Below are positions 20,376 to 32,625 of a stretch of 64,000 bases of DNA, one piece after another. A program made the translations under genes and the position numbers. Location: assembly GCF_014898815.1 (NCBI RefSeq), contig NW_026515523.1:186001-250000 (forward strand), written 5' to 3'. The DNA is from Panonychus citri. Taxonomy: Eukaryota > Arthropoda > Arachnida > Trombidiformes > Tetranychidae. The notes beneath the pieces are model-generated. The model was not told the DNA's origin, did no database searches, and worked only from the letters and a program-made list of their open reading frames with translations. Every line of letters starts with the position of its first letter. Position 1 is the first letter of the stretch.

Positions 20376-23300
20376 ATGATTGTGAATCTCTTAGCTTTAA
20401 TATTTCTTTCAAACTTTTACATACTCCAAATATCTACTGGTAAGATTCGACGATTAATTAAAAATCACAATCCATCTCAATTAATCAATATCCACAAACA
20501 TCAACCTTTAATTATCTTAGAGTCTCTTCATGATCTACCCTGGACAGTCGACAGAGGTAATTGGATAATAACAGCAAAGTTAATCTCGGTAAGTGAATCT
20601 TCATTTTCTTGTTGAATAGTTAATTAATTGAATATACAATTTAGTCAAATAATGAAGTTTACGATATTCGAGAGTACGTTCATTCAAGTGAAGTTGTTCG
20701 CGGTAAAATTACAATATCTTCTGGAGATGATACAATGGATATTTTTTATTCCAGTGAATTCGAAAACGATAGATTAGTTATTCAAAGTGAGTATGGTTTA
20801 AGTGATTAAGTGGATTTGTATTCTTATAATCTTTTCGTATCAACAGACCAACAGTGTAGTAAATTTACTTTTAAGAAGAAATGGGACAACATTTTATTAA
20901 ATATCGATTCGAAAAATCCTCTTCTCAATCATGTACTGTTGACGGGACCTTCGATTCTGTTCAGGATCAATGGAAAAAGTTTTATCTGGGTAAATATTGG
21001 GAATATTCTCATAGCTTTATTAGAGTTTAATTGCTGTTATGGTATAACTTTAATAGGAAAAAGATGAAAGCACAATTTTGAGAGGATTCCCGGTCCATTC
21101 TGCAAAGACAACATTCAATAAAAATCTTGATATTACTTATTATTACAAAAGTGAGTTGATTATTCAAGAAAAGAAGATTTTTTTTGTTAATTGTAGCTCA
21201 TCACCATTTCTCTGAAAAGCTTATTTAGACTCACCTGACATATTACAAGCAAGTCGATTACAGTTAAGTGGCTTGGATTCGTCGTTTGGACTTATAGCTA
21301 ATAGAGAAAAGTTTTATTTGGATATTTACTCATTGGAAGAATCAGAGGAAGAGTTTGGTAAAACAGTTACAGTAAGAAGAATATAAGACATTTTTATCAA
21401 ACATTTTACTATTATTAAGATAATTTATCATCTTCAGGTTACACCAGGAATCGGTTGTCCCTTGAACCTCATAACATCAGAATCTCATGACTGGCTTATG
21501 ATACCAGAAATGTCAAAATCAAATTATCATTTCATTGCAAGAACTACTGTTGATGGACCCAAAAAATCAAGCTTTTTGAGTGAGGTAAAGTAATATTTCT
21601 ATTAGTTGAAAGATTATTACAACACTTTGTTTAGATTTAAATCATTTCAAAAATATTAATAATTTGTTTTCTGTATATTCTAAGATGTTTGTTAACAGTA
21701 AAGATCTAACCACAAGTTTGAAAACAATAGAACAAGGGATTTTAACAGAATCTCTTTACGATTATAACTTGGGAACTGTTTACGTCTCATTGAAAAAAGG
21801 TCGTTGTTCGGTCTCCAGTATTGGACCAAATAGTCCAGGAATAAGTAAATATGGAACATTTACTTCGTATGGCTTCCTCAATTATCGAGATACATTTAAG
21901 TACTCATACCTTGGTAAATATTTTATCGTAAGTTTCAATATCATCCACCAACAATTCCCTACTAAAATTGAATAATTTCAACTCTTTTCATATTGAATAC
22001 AAAAAGAGACCAGGATACGAAACTTATGTTTGGGAAAGAGTTGATTACAATTACGCATTCGAGGGAGAAAAATATGATAAATTCGTTACTAGTCATTATT
22101 TTGTTTCGTCAGTAAGTAAACATGAAAATTGTCCATTTTACGATTAACTTTTAACTTTCAAAATTTCGAATTATCAACAGGCTGATGCAAAGTTATTCAA
22201 AGATTTCATTCTAGTGAGAACTACGACTAACAATTATAAAAAAGTAAACAACGTAAGTGAAAAGAGACAAAACGACTAAATAAACTAACTAATAATATTT
22301 ATCTTTCAATGTTCAGGATACTTTTGAATTGATCGAAACAAAAACGAAAGATTATTATGGATTAGAAGAAGTAGAATCAGGTCGAAATTATGAAACTGAG
22401 TTATCATTACGTTTCAGTGATTGTTACCAGGATTCTACCGGGAGAAAGACTTTGGCAATTTATTTCAGTTGTAAAGACAATCAATACATTGAATTAAACT
22501 GCGTAAAGTATGCAGAAAAACATTATAATAAATTTCTCGAAAATCTCAAGGATATTTTAGTGAGACAAAATATTTCTCCTGCAAGAATAGCCAATATTGA
22601 CTTGGTTTTTGAAGGTCAAAATATCAAAGCATTAGTGACCTTTTTGAAAATTCCTAATATTGAAGGTGAGTCTAAACCGATAATTGAATATAAACTGTTA
22701 TAAAGTTGCTCGTTTCTTTTGGTCAACAGATAGTATACAAAAAGAAAGGATGAGATTGTCTCAGGAAGCTCTTTTAAACTTAGATCGGATTACTGCAGAA
22801 TCAGTTAGAGATTGTCTTCTCAAGCAAGGTGAATTCTATTATGACCAAGAGTAAGTATTCATAGAGAAACTATTATATGAATTTTTCTAATAACAATGTA
22901 ACTGTTTCAAAGGGCGATTGTGTTTTGCAATGCTGATTACACAAGGCCAAGCATTTGTGGTAGGATTCAATCTGCAGAGAAAATTGTCAAAATGGATGCT
23001 GGTACAATTTGCGATGTATATTATCCAATCAATAGTTACTCTCAATTTAGAAAGGAAATTCATCTTGATAAAATGGAAGATTATATTCGCCGTCTATCAT
23101 TAGCAATCTATATGACTGATGATGGTTTATCTATTACAAATCAACAAAAGTCGTCGATGTAACTAATGAGTTAGACCAAAACAGAGACTCTTTCATATTG
23201 GTTGCCACTATTAATAGGAAATTGATTGATTCCAATGTTTTATTAGCCAAAGATGTTTCCAATCTTGGTGATTGTTATCGTACTTGTGCTCATGATAATG

Positions 23301-24184
23301 TTACTCTTTGTGAGACTTTTGTCTATTGTCAATATCCAGATAAATTGACTTGTTATACATCAAATATAATCTATGCTAATTTATCTTTACAATCGACAGA
23401 AGATGAATCTTGTAAAATCTATTCAAAGAATCGATTATTGGATTACATCAAAATATCTTCGAGAGAATTTAAACAGTGGCCTAGCATTGATATAGATGTT
23501 CCGCTCGATAATTGTGCTTCAATGTGTAGTTCATCTGATGAATGTTTCTCATTCCAACAATGTGGTGGTTCTTGTACTTTGAGTGGATATTATACTGATT
23601 TGGAAACACAGAAAAGTTGGGACTGTGATATTTATATTCGTAAGTATTATGGTTCATTTAATAGTATAATAATTACATTTCTTAATAATTACAGCGAAAG
23701 TTTCTCAACAATTTATATCAACTGGACGGAAAATTGTTTCTCAAGTTTTTCACATTGAAATTGATCTGAATTTGGATAAATGTGCTGCTCTTTGTTACAG
23801 TTTGACAAATACTAACGAATCTTGTGTATCATTTAATTATTGTTCTCAAAATGGTGAAATAAGTTCATGTAGCTTATCAAAATATTCAGTCAACGATAAA
23901 TCAGCTAATCCAATTGATTCAGGAGTTTGTAAGAATTATGAATACAAAAACTCAGCTAATAGAGGAAATAATTATTTGAGTGATCGAGTTAGCGGCGGAG
24001 GAACAAGTAGAGTAGCTGTTTTTGGTATAATCATGTTGTTCGTTACCGTTGGACTTTTGCTTGGATTTATTTTCCAATGCTCATCAATGGAAAACTAAAG
24101 GAAATTATCACTCAAAAGTTTGTTTCATCATCTTCGTCGGAACGAGAAATCAATTCATTCCATTTTTCGAGACAAATGGATTAA
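20376..24184 (+). pseudogene. PAN-module membrane protein, copy B (broken)
   Basis: This is a full-length paralogue with leader exon MIVNLLALIFLSNFYI at 20,376 and the complete exon 4 that copy A lacks (DQQCSKFTFKKKW region at about 20,847). Compared with copies A, C and D it has a 1-nt deletion near 23,128 in the large exon and another near 24,073. The second changes the TM end from GFIFPMLINGK to GFIFQCSSMEN and a stop. The PAN modules (GDCYRTCAHDN, NCASMCSSSDECF, KCAALCYSLTNTNESC) are otherwise conserved. Its 3' end runs directly into another copy of the 5' flank at 24,293, so the ABCC fragment is missing here. Confidence 0.75.
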
Positions 24185-24292
24185 ACAGAAAACAATTATT
24201 CGATTCAATTGTATTTATGGAACTAACTTCAAATGGTACATTTGTATTTACAATCTTCCAATGCTTACAAAGTGAATGTTACACGAAATTCG

Positions 24293-25300
24293 TATGAAGA
24301 AATAATTACATAAAACATAATTGTTAAGAATAATGTAACAAATTGAACCAACGAGTTATCTTGACAATCTATCATATTATCAAATGGATATAATAACTGA
24401 TGACAATGTAATAACACCCTTAATTATCTCGAACCTTGAAATTATCGGGAACAATGATTACGATCATTTATCATAAAACTCATCCGTTAGTTAATTTAAA
24501 AAATCAGGTGTTTATCATCATCACTGGGGAAAAAATCGGTTGATTGGTAAAAACTTGAGATAATTAGATTGTATCAGCATTTAATTGTTTACAAATTGGT
24601 CTCATTGTGAAGTTTGAACAAACAATAAGCTTTAATCTCACGATTACTAAAAGTAAATCTTCTAAATGTGTAATCTAAATTAGTTCATCTAATCCAATCG
24701 ACCGTTAATTCAAGTCAACAAGAAAATGAATGCAAACAACTTTTGCTCTTAGATTTGATTCCGTTTGATTTCCAGTTTTTTCCCTAATCATTTGATGACC
24801 TTTTATATTGATTTTGTTGGTCAACATTTAACTATTATAATTAGATAACTGCGAAAACCTCAAGTTAACTATTGGTGGCAGGTCGAGCTCTTCATTAAAT
24901 TAAGTTCATTTACCTTCAGTGTGATAACATTTGATTTCTTGTTCATCTCTTTTCATCTGATTAATTATCTTTGGTTTTATTTCAGTTTTTACTTTCTGTT
25001 AATTGTTTCCTCATCAGGATCTTTGATCACTGATCAACAGGGTAATTATTTAATCAGATTTTCTTCATTTATCATCATTTCAATGAGACTTTGTTTTTAT
25101 TTCTATCGATATTGTTTATTGACATTTTCATGTTATTTTCTTACATTTTGTTTCAATCATTTCCTTTTATCTTTTTCTAGACTTTGCTAAATCAACTTTC
25201 TTTTAATCAAATTTTTTCACTGTGACAATTTAATTCAATCGATCATCTAATCTTTTTCTACTTTTGGTTTTGTTTACATTCAAATGTAAGTTGACCTAAA
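24293..25300. other. Noncoding stretch before the ACADVL gene
   Basis: Positions 24,293-24,640 are a third copy of the duplicated 5' flank. From 24,640 to 25,300 the sequence is T-rich. An open frame of about 89 codons at 24,921-25,190 is low-complexity Phe/Ser/Leu without a recognisable domain. I see no gene. Confidence 0.5.
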
Positions 25301-25304
25301 TTTT

Positions 25305-25650
25305 GGGACCGTGGTAAAAGGCCAAAGAAGACAAAAACACTTTTTAAATTTAATTCTTTTTACTTGTATTTAATTTTTACGATTTGAAGGTGAACTCAGG
25401 TCAGTATATGTGGTCAAATTATCGATGAGAAAAATAAAATTTTCAGTTAGAATTGGAAAAAAAATTATTCATAAATTGACGTTCAAACTTCGCGCATCAA
25501 AAATCAGAAAAATTGAATTGTCTTGAAATTTTGGTGATTATTGTTTTGTTTAAGTGTTATTATTGTCAATATTTCGCCGAAAACTCAGAATAAAAGTGTC
25601 CTGAGGCCCTTTTTTGCTTCTTTCTGTGTTTTTTCTTTTGCCACGGTCCT
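25305..25650. repeat. Inverted repeat (possible MITE) in the ACADVL 5' region
   Basis: GGGACCGTGGTAAAAGG near 25,305 is matched by its inverse CTTTTGCCACGGTCC near 25,636. The flanking A/T-rich sequences also pair roughly, and the span is about 345 bp with no coding capacity. It ends about 100 bp before the ACADVL start codon. Confidence 0.4.
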
Positions 25651-25747
25651 GAATTTTGTCTTCTGTTTGCATTTATAGTGTTAACTCATTTTTCTGGTTT
25701 TTTTTATTTTCTTTGTTTACGTTTTTTGGTCCAGTATTTTTTTCATT

Positions 25748-27682
25748 ATGTCCTCGTTAATATTGGCTAAGTTGGTTCGAAACTGTGGTGCTTTCAATGG
25801 AGCCCGATGTTTACCTCTCACTTTGCATCCACGATCCTCATTACAACGACTTGTGGCCACTCAGGCTCAACGAATGGAGGAGAGACGAGAAGAGTTGGAA
25901 AAGGAAAAGGAAAAGGAAAAGCCTCCCGAAACCAATTCTTTCGTGACGAGTATGTTTTCTGGTCAGTTCAAAGTGAATCAAGTGTTTCCTTATCCTGATG
26001 TTTTAACGGAAGATCAATTGGAAACTCTTGCGATGATTCGTGAACCCAGTGATAAGCTTTTCTCTGAACATGATGCCTTAACCGCTGAATTGAAAGGAGC
26101 AGCGGATGAGAAAGTGATGAAAACCCTCGCCGAAATGGGCTTACTTGGGATTATGATTCCTCCTCAATATGAAGGTGCTGGTATGAATACCACTCAATAC
26201 GCTGTTCTCGCTGAGATCATGGGTGCAAGTGATTTAGGTCTTGCGGTTACCTTGGGGGCTCATCAGTCAATTGGATTCAAAGGCATTTTATTGTATGGAA
26301 ATGAAGCTCAAAAGAGTAAATATCTTCCCGATCTAGCGACTGGACGTAAATTGGCCGCTTTTGCTTTAACTGAACCAAGTTCGGGATCGGATGCTGGTTC
26401 TATCCAATCTCGAGCAGTTTTATCTCCCGATAAATCTCATTATATTCTTAATGGAACTAAAATTTGGATATCCAATGGTTTCGCTGATGTTTTCACCGTT
26501 TTCGCTAAAACTCCAGTAGTTACATCAAGTGGAGAGGAAAAGGAAAAAGTGACCGCTTTCATTGTTGAACGAGCTTTCGGTGGTGTTTCATCAGGGCCTC
26601 CTGAGCAAAAAATGGGAATCAAAGCCTCGCATACCTCTGACGTTTACTTTGAGAATGTTAAAATTCCCGTGGAAAATGTTCTTGGTGAAGTTGGCGAAGG
26701 TTTCAAGGTAGCAATGAATGTCTTGAATAGTGGAAGGTTTGGAATTGGAGCTTTACTCAGTGGAACAATGAAATTCTGTATCTCTAAAGCAACAGATTTC
26801 GCCAACAATCGTGTTCAATTTGGTGACAAAATTTCCACCTTCGGAACCATCCAGGAAAAAATTGCTCGAATGGCCATCGCTCATTACATAACCGAATCTA
26901 TGACTTATATGGTGGCCGGTAATATGGACAAAGGATCAACTGAGTTCCAATTGGAAGCGGCAATTTCTAAAGTTTTCGCCTCGGAAGCGGCCTGGTTTGT
27001 TTGCGATGAGACAATTCAGATTCTCGGTGGAATGGGTTATATGAGGGATGCTGGAGTCGAAAAGATAATGAGAGATCTTAGAATTTTCAGAATTTTCGAA
27101 GGTACAAATGATATTCTCCGTTTGTTTGTCGCTTTAACTGGAATCCAAAGTGCTGGTTTCCATTTGAAAGAATTACAAAAAGCAATGAGAAATCCAGTTG
27201 CCAATTTGGGAATGATTTTCGATGAATCAACCAAACGAGTTTTCAGAGCCGTTGGTCTTGCTTCAGGTCCATCACTTGCTGAATTTGTCTCTCCCGAATT
27301 AGCACCTTCAGCGTCTCAAGTCTCCAAAGCCGTGACCAATTTTGGTGCCACCGTTGAACATTTACTAATCAAATATAATAAGAAAATTATCCATGAACAA
27401 TTTATCCTCAACCGATTGGTCGATTCAGCGATTGACATTTACTCCATGATTGTAACACTTTCACGAGCCACTCGATCGATTCAGAAAAATTTCCCTTCAG
27501 CTCAACACGAGGTCAACATGGTCAAAGTGATTTGTAACGAAGGATCAACGCGAGTCCAAGCCAATCTTGCCGCTTGTCGAACCAGCGAGAAATTAGCTGA
27601 TTTTAACAGTTTGAGAAAAATCTCTGATTCTCTATTCGTTAACAATGGTGTTTCCCATCGACATCCAATCGAACGAGATTAA
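25748..27682 (+). CDS. ACADVL: Very-long-chain acyl-CoA dehydrogenase, mitochondrial
   Basis: This 644-residue, uninterrupted ORF oxidises very-long-chain acyl-CoA to trans-2-enoyl-CoA at the inner mitochondrial membrane, passing electrons to ETF. The N-terminal 40 residues are rich in Arg, Ser and Leu and lack acidic residues, as in a transit peptide. The first ACAD signature LTEPSSGSDAGS is near residue 205 and the second, QILGGMGYMRDAGVEK, near 425. The catalytic Glu is in FRIFEGTNDILRLF. The segment MGIKASHTSDVYFENV and the C-terminal extension (IIHEQFILNRLVDSAID) are typical of VLCAD and ACAD9, with VLCAD the better fit. There are no introns, unlike most neighbours, and codon use is richer in G and C. 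The coding frame looks functional. Confidence 0.9.
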   Translation: MSSLILAKLVRNCGAFNGARCLPLTLHPRSSLQRLVATQAQRMEERREELEKEKEKEKPPETNSFVTSMFSGQFKVNQVFPYPDVLTEDQLETLAMIREPSDKLFSEHDALTAELKGAADEKVMKTLAEMGLLGIMIPPQYEGAGMNTTQYAVLAEIMGASDLGLAVTLGAHQSIGFKGILLYGNEAQKSKYLPDLATGRKLAAFALTEPSSGSDAGSIQSRAVLSPDKSHYILNGTKIWISNGFADVFTVFAKTPVVTSSGEEKEKVTAFIVERAFGGVSSGPPEQKMGIKASHTSDVYFENVKIPVENVLGEVGEGFKVAMNVLNSGRFGIGALLSGTMKFCISKATDFANNRVQFGDKISTFGTIQEKIARMAIAHYITESMTYMVAGNMDKGSTEFQLEAAISKVFASEAAWFVCDETIQILGGMGYMRDAGVEKIMRDLRIFRIFEGTNDILRLFVALTGIQSAGFHLKELQKAMRNPVANLGMIFDESTKRVFRAVGLASGPSLAEFVSPELAPSASQVSKAVTNFGATVEHLLIKYNKKIIHEQFILNRLVDSAIDIYSMIVTLSRATRSIQKNFPSAQHEVNMVKVICNEGSTRVQANLAACRTSEKLADFNSLRKISDSLFVNNGVSHRHPIERD

Positions 27683-27960
27683 GCAATTAATCTTGAAACC
27701 TTCAAACGTATTTCCATATCAATCAGCTTTGATTGTCTCTTCTTCAATATTAATTACTAACACTAATTATTTCGAACCGAGTCAAACTCTTAACCGAAAG
27801 TCGAAAACAATAACTGTTGATTTCGATAAAAAAACATTCTCATTTTTATATTATCAAATATCAAAATACATTGTATATTGTAAATTTTTGACAAGTTTAA
27901 TTCATTATTGTAGTAAATTGAAAAAATGTGATTAATTTGTGGAACAAAATGAAATGTGAA

Positions 27961-28146
27961 TTACATGTAGACATTAATTGATTCTTCGCCATTTGTAATC
28001 CTTACGAATCCGAGTCTTCTAATTGTCGCTCTAATTGTTTCTCTCCTCATTTCGGGTGTGATGGTCGAAGCGGCATCCACAATGGCTTCTATTAATTGTA
28101 CCAACGAAGTGATTTTTGTTCTATATACGTGATTCCTGATGTGTCC
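27961..28146 (-). pseudogene. Possible transposase C-terminal exon fragment
   Basis: On the minus strand, after a good acceptor (TTTTTGTAG), 61 codons read GHIRNHVYRTKITSL to GEESINVYM and then a stop. Phrases such as HVYRTK, SLVQLIEAI and ITPEMRRETI resemble the C-terminal tail found after the DDE domain in arthropod Tc/mariner-like transposases. No catalytic part is nearby. Without a database comparison this is a guess at family level. Confidence 0.4.
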
Positions 28147-28188
28147 CTACAAAAAGAAATCACAAGATGAAATGAAAGGCGAATTAGT

Positions 28189-28530
28189 ATGATTATATTC
28201 ACCGTCTATTATTACAAATCTACAAACGTCGTCGATGTAACTTATGAGTTAAATCATAACAGAGACTCTTTCATATTGGTTACTACTATTGAAAGGAAAT
28301 TGATTGATTCCAATGGTGATGTTATATTGGCGAAAGATGTTTCCAATCTTGGTGATTGTTATCGTACTTGTGCTCAAGATAATGTTACTCTTTGTGAGAC
28401 TTTCGTCTATTGTCAATATTCAGATAAATTGTCTTGTTATTATATCTAATGTCATCTATGCTAATTTATCTTCACAATCGACAGAAGATGAATCTTGTAA
28501 AATTTATTCAAAGAATCGATTATTGGATTA
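28189..28530 (+). pseudogene. PAN-module gene fragment (first PAN module only)
   Basis: This matches 17,140-17,450 of copy A: the end of the large exon with GDCYRTCAQDNVTLCETF. It has an extra base near 28,440 that breaks the frame at SCYTSN, and it stops at LLDYIK. It is followed at 28,549 by about 40 bp from sDscam cassette 2, then by the duplicated 5' flank. It is a mosaic junction product. Confidence 0.75.
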
Positions 28531-28586
28531 AATAAATTGTACTTCAATTTACAAGAAAGAAATTTCTAGATTTGTATTAATCTTCA

Positions 28587-29924
28587 ATCAATTTACTCTA
28601 ATCCTTGAACAGTAGTTATGTCAATTTCCTTCCTATTGAAAAAACCTCTGATGCTGAAACACATCCTATTAATAAGATGAAACGGATGAAACCATGAATG
28701 ATTGGGCAGTTGATTGTGAATTAATGAAAACGGTAAATCACATGAGGAGAGAAAATATATTTTGTATCTTCTTTTATTTCTCATTGAATGAGAAAAGTGA
28801 AAGATCACAAGCTGAAACATAAGAGACAATGAGGAACATCTTAGAATATTAGTGTCGAGAATATACTTAAGAAATTAAATCTACTATAATTAGTTAATCT
28901 ACATGTTGAATTGATGATTTAACCAAGAAAATTTATAATCAAAGGTGAAACAATTAGTTAATTTTTGACAAAAAATTGCAAGAAAACTTCGACACGTTAC
29001 AAACACTTGACACTTGAAATGAGCGCCTCTTGTGGTTAATTTGATTCTAATAATAAAACCAAAGAGCACACAGAATTCGCCCCAAAATCCTATTTTGAGG
29101 TCAGTATTATGAATCGATTATCAGATGACCTCTAGACATGTTCTTCTGGTAATGGTCTTCAAATTCGTAAGAAGAAATGATTACATGAAACCTAAATTTT
29201 GAATAATGTAACAAATTGAACCAACGAGCTATCTTGACAATCTATCATATTATCAAATGGATACAATAAATGATGACAATGTAATAACACCCTTAACTAT
29301 CTCGAACCTTGAAATTATCGGGGGTAATAATTACGATTATTTATCATCATCACTGGGTAAAAAATTCGGTTGATTGATAAAAACTTGTTTACAAATTGGT
29401 CTCATTGTAAAGTTTGAACCGCAAACAATGAGCTTTAATCTCACGATTAATAGATTACACATTTAAAAGATTTACCTTTATTGATTAGAATTGTCTTGAA
29501 AGATTTGATTGTTTAATCAGTCATCACCTGAGGGAATTGTTATTAACAATAAATACCATTCGAAACTCATTTTTCACGACTGTAAGGTAACAAATTGAAC
29601 TCTGAAAAAAGTTTCATATTCATTTTCGGTTCATTTAAATTTCAAACTAAAACTTTTCTAAATATAATTTTGGTTCATTTGTTACATATTCAATTTAGGT
29701 TTAATTAGATAAGATTAAACTAATCTAAAAGAGAGGAACCATTTTTAACAAATGACATAAACTTTTAGTGAGCCACACATTTTGTTAATACAATTAATTT
29801 TATTTATGATCAGTTAATTCACATAAATTTTGATTATATTAAATTAAATAATTATTTAAATTATAAAGTTCCTTCTCTCTCTCTCTTCAACTCTCTTAAT
29901 TTAGTAGTTCATTGATTTCCAAAA
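28587..29924. repeat. Segmental-duplication flank, copy 4 (noncoding)
   Basis: No gene is seen. It repeats 12,790-13,735 and then the promoter-proximal flank seen upstream of copies A and B, including the GAGCGCCTCTTGTGG motif at 29,018. A CT-rich tract (CTCTCTCTCTCT) lies just before the copy C start codon. Confidence 0.7.
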
Positions 29925-30521
29925 ATGCTTGTGAATTTTTTAGTTTCAATATTTCTTTCAAACTTTTACATACTCCAAATATCTACTGGTAAGTTTCGAC
30001 GATTAATTAAAAATAACAATCCATCTCAATTAATCAATATCCACAAACATCAACCTTTAATTGTCTTAGAGTCTCTTCATGATCTCCCCTGGACAGTCGA
30101 CAAAGGCAATTGGATAATAACAGCAAAGTTAATCTCGGTAAGTGAATCTTCATTTTCTTGTTGAATAGTTAATTAATTGAATGTACAATTTAGTCAAATA
30201 ATGAAGTTTACGATATTCGAGAGTACGTTCATTCAAGTGAAGTTGTTCGCGGTAAAATTACAATATCATCAGGAGATGATGAGGTGGATATTTTTTATTC
30301 CAGTGAATTTGAAAACGATAGATTAGTTATTCAGGGTAAGTATTGTAAAAGTGATTAAGTGATTTTTTGTTTTTATGAATTTTACTTCTCAATAGATCAA
30401 CAGTGTACTAAATTTACTTTTAAGAAGAAATGGGACAACATTTTATTCAATATCGATTCGAAAAATCCTCTTCTCAATCATGTCCTATTGACGGGACCTT
30501 CGATTCTTTTCAGGATCAATG
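29925..30521 (+). pseudogene. PAN-module gene, copy C, 5' part
   Basis: This holds the leader exon (MLVNFLVSIFLSNFYI) and exons 2, 3 and most of exon 4, ending in AGGATCAATG where an LTR retrotransposon begins. Splice sites match the intact paralogue. The rest of the gene resumes at 41,320, after the 3' LTR. Confidence 0.8.
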
Positions 30522-31383
30522 TGTGAGGTAGTGAGTTTAGACCCACCAAAACTAATTCTTATTCGACTCAGAATCAAGAATTCAATTAACATTTAAAACC
30601 TTTAGGTTTATCATTTATCATTTATCATTTATCGCTTATCTTTTACTTTCTACTTTATTCATTTTAATCTCAACCATATAATCAAAACTCAGTAATCATG
30701 AAACTTAGATTTCAATTACTTTTAATTACTTTGTCTTTGTAACTCAAATTTTCATTATGTTAATGGCCAATTTAATTTTGCTAAATTTTGATCACTTTAG
30801 AAAGAGACCAAAATTTGTCTTTCTTTTTCTTATTGATTTAAACACAATTTATCATTTGATTAACCCAATTATCTCACCTTATCTTTAATCGCATTGTTAA
30901 GCTAAAAGCGCTTTGTTAAGCCTTGAGACTTACCATCATTGTTTGACCAATGCGATCATTTTAATCTCTTTTTCGCCCAATTGTTCTAGAAAATCAAAAA
31001 CTTAAGTTTCATTTTAAATACTTGTATCGAGTAACAGTAAGTTAACTGTCTACTCTCACTAGAATAACATCAAGTTATCATGAGTAAATTTTAATAAAGT
31101 TCCGTTAGTTGAATTTCTCTACTCTTTTTCTTTGTTAACTCAAGTTACTTTGTTCACAGTGTACATGGTCCTGTATGCGAACCTTAATTACCTGATTATT
31201 GAAAGGCAGGTAGCAATCAATTAAGATTCGAAACAATTAAAATTGTAAAGTTTACAATCAGGTGAAATACTCAAAGGTCCTGAAACCTAATCATTCACAG
31301 AATAGTGAAACAAATCGATCTAAGTGATAAAGCTTCAACTTTCAACCTTATCTAAAGATAAGAAACCAAACGAAAACCTTTCA
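30522..31383 (+). repeat. 5' LTR
   Basis: It is 862 bp, begins TGTGAGGTAGTGAG and ends AACCTTTCA. It contains a short run of ATTTATC repeats near 30,615 and is bounded on the left by the target AATG. Confidence 0.9.
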
Positions 31384-31385
31384 AT

Positions 31386-31403
31386 TGGCGACCCAGGCAG
31401 GAT
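31386..31403 (+). other. Primer-binding site
   Basis: TGGCGACCCAGGCAGGAT begins two bases after the LTR. The initial TGG pairs with the CCA end of a tRNA. I do not name the tRNA. Confidence 0.7.
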
Positions 31404-31462
31404 CGTGTTCAGTGTGTTCATCGTGTCAGCGTGTTCAGTGTTAAATTACCTAATTAGTAATC

Positions 31463-32533
31463 GTGACAATGCCACCAAAGAAAAATAAGAGACTAGTACA
31501 AGATCCAGTTGCGGATTTAAGTACAGAGCAAATAAAAGTACTATTCGAACTTTGGTCAGTTAACCCACCATTAACATCACTCTATAAGAGACGACTCTTA
31601 GAAGTCATAAAAAACAATCTGCTTCTCCAAGGAGATGAATTGGACGATAATACCATTGAGGAATTATCAGTTCTAGATTTGGAATCACAGGAAATTCCAG
31701 TATGGCTAAAGAAGTGTCGAGATTCTGGATTAAGTGAAAAAGAGATAAATCTTATTCTCACTAAACTCGGTAGAGAAACCGAAACTATCCTCAATGTGAC
31801 CATGGCTGAGATTAATTCATTGCAATTAGCAATTGGTACCAAGAAAAAATTTATAAAGGTACTTGAACATTTAAATGTTACTCCTCAACCAGAACCAGTA
31901 GCTTTAACTACGAAAAATGAGATGATCAACCAGATATCGTCCAACTCATCAAACGAGTTAATAGCCAATAGCTTACTACAGTTCGCTAATTCATTAAAAA
32001 GAGACCCAGTTGTACCCGAATTCAGAAAAGGTGACGACATGATTTCATGGGTAAATAAAACAAAAGCCCGATTATCCCACGAAAATGTGGATGAAGCAAC
32101 TAAGTTGCGATGCTTTAAGAAAGCAATGGCGTATGAATTGTTACATACAGCTAATACTGTTGATCAAACAATCAATAATTATGAAGATTTTGTTGATGAA
32201 CTTCTTAGAAGCTAAACTGCCCTTCGATGAAATATTCAGCCGATTATGCCCTTGAACTATCGATATAAATTGGAACAACATCCATCCGATTTCATTGAAG
32301 AATTAACTAGTTTGGTTAGTAAATCACTTGGCTCAGGACAAACTAATGGTCCAGTTTTTCTTCAACAAATTCTGACTCATCTTCCAAAATACATTCGACA
32401 AGAAATTTATACTTTGGGAATGAATGATGATCAAGATAAAATCTTCAATGTTTTGGTGAGAAAACATCATGATTATTTGGAACAACAACAATCTACCAGA
32501 GCTAGAGCTCCAAAAGGTAATCAAAAGGCCTAA
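31463..32533 (+). CDS. Retrotransposon gag, frame-disrupted
   Basis: The first 250 codons (31,463-32,215, MPPKKNKRLVQDP onward) and a further 95 (32,246-32,533) form a gag-like capsid with no catalytic motifs. A stop near 32,213 and another just after lie in the same frame, while a neighbouring frame keeps coding-like sequence (EAKLPFDEIF), so two small indels disrupt the middle. A CCHC zinc knuckle of nucleocapsid type (WCSICKMNNHTNSEC) lies downstream at 32,626-32,670 in the frame of the protease ORF. Confidence 0.75.
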
Positions 32534-32625
32534 AGTTGATAAAAATGAACAAAGATCATTGAATGTTAATCAGATAATCAACCCAACCAAAAGTCTGATA
32601 ACCAATACAAACCAAAAGGTAAAAA

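Noticed and set aside
24921..25190. An 89-codon hydrophobic ORF before ACADVL.
   Set aside because: It is low-complexity T-rich DNA reading as Phe/Leu/Ser, with no plausible gene context.
30902..30918. AAAAGCGCTTTGTTAAG in both LTRs resembles the sDscam cassette element.
   Set aside because: It is part of the LTR sequence, lacks the TTTTTCAAG half and has no relation to a cassette.
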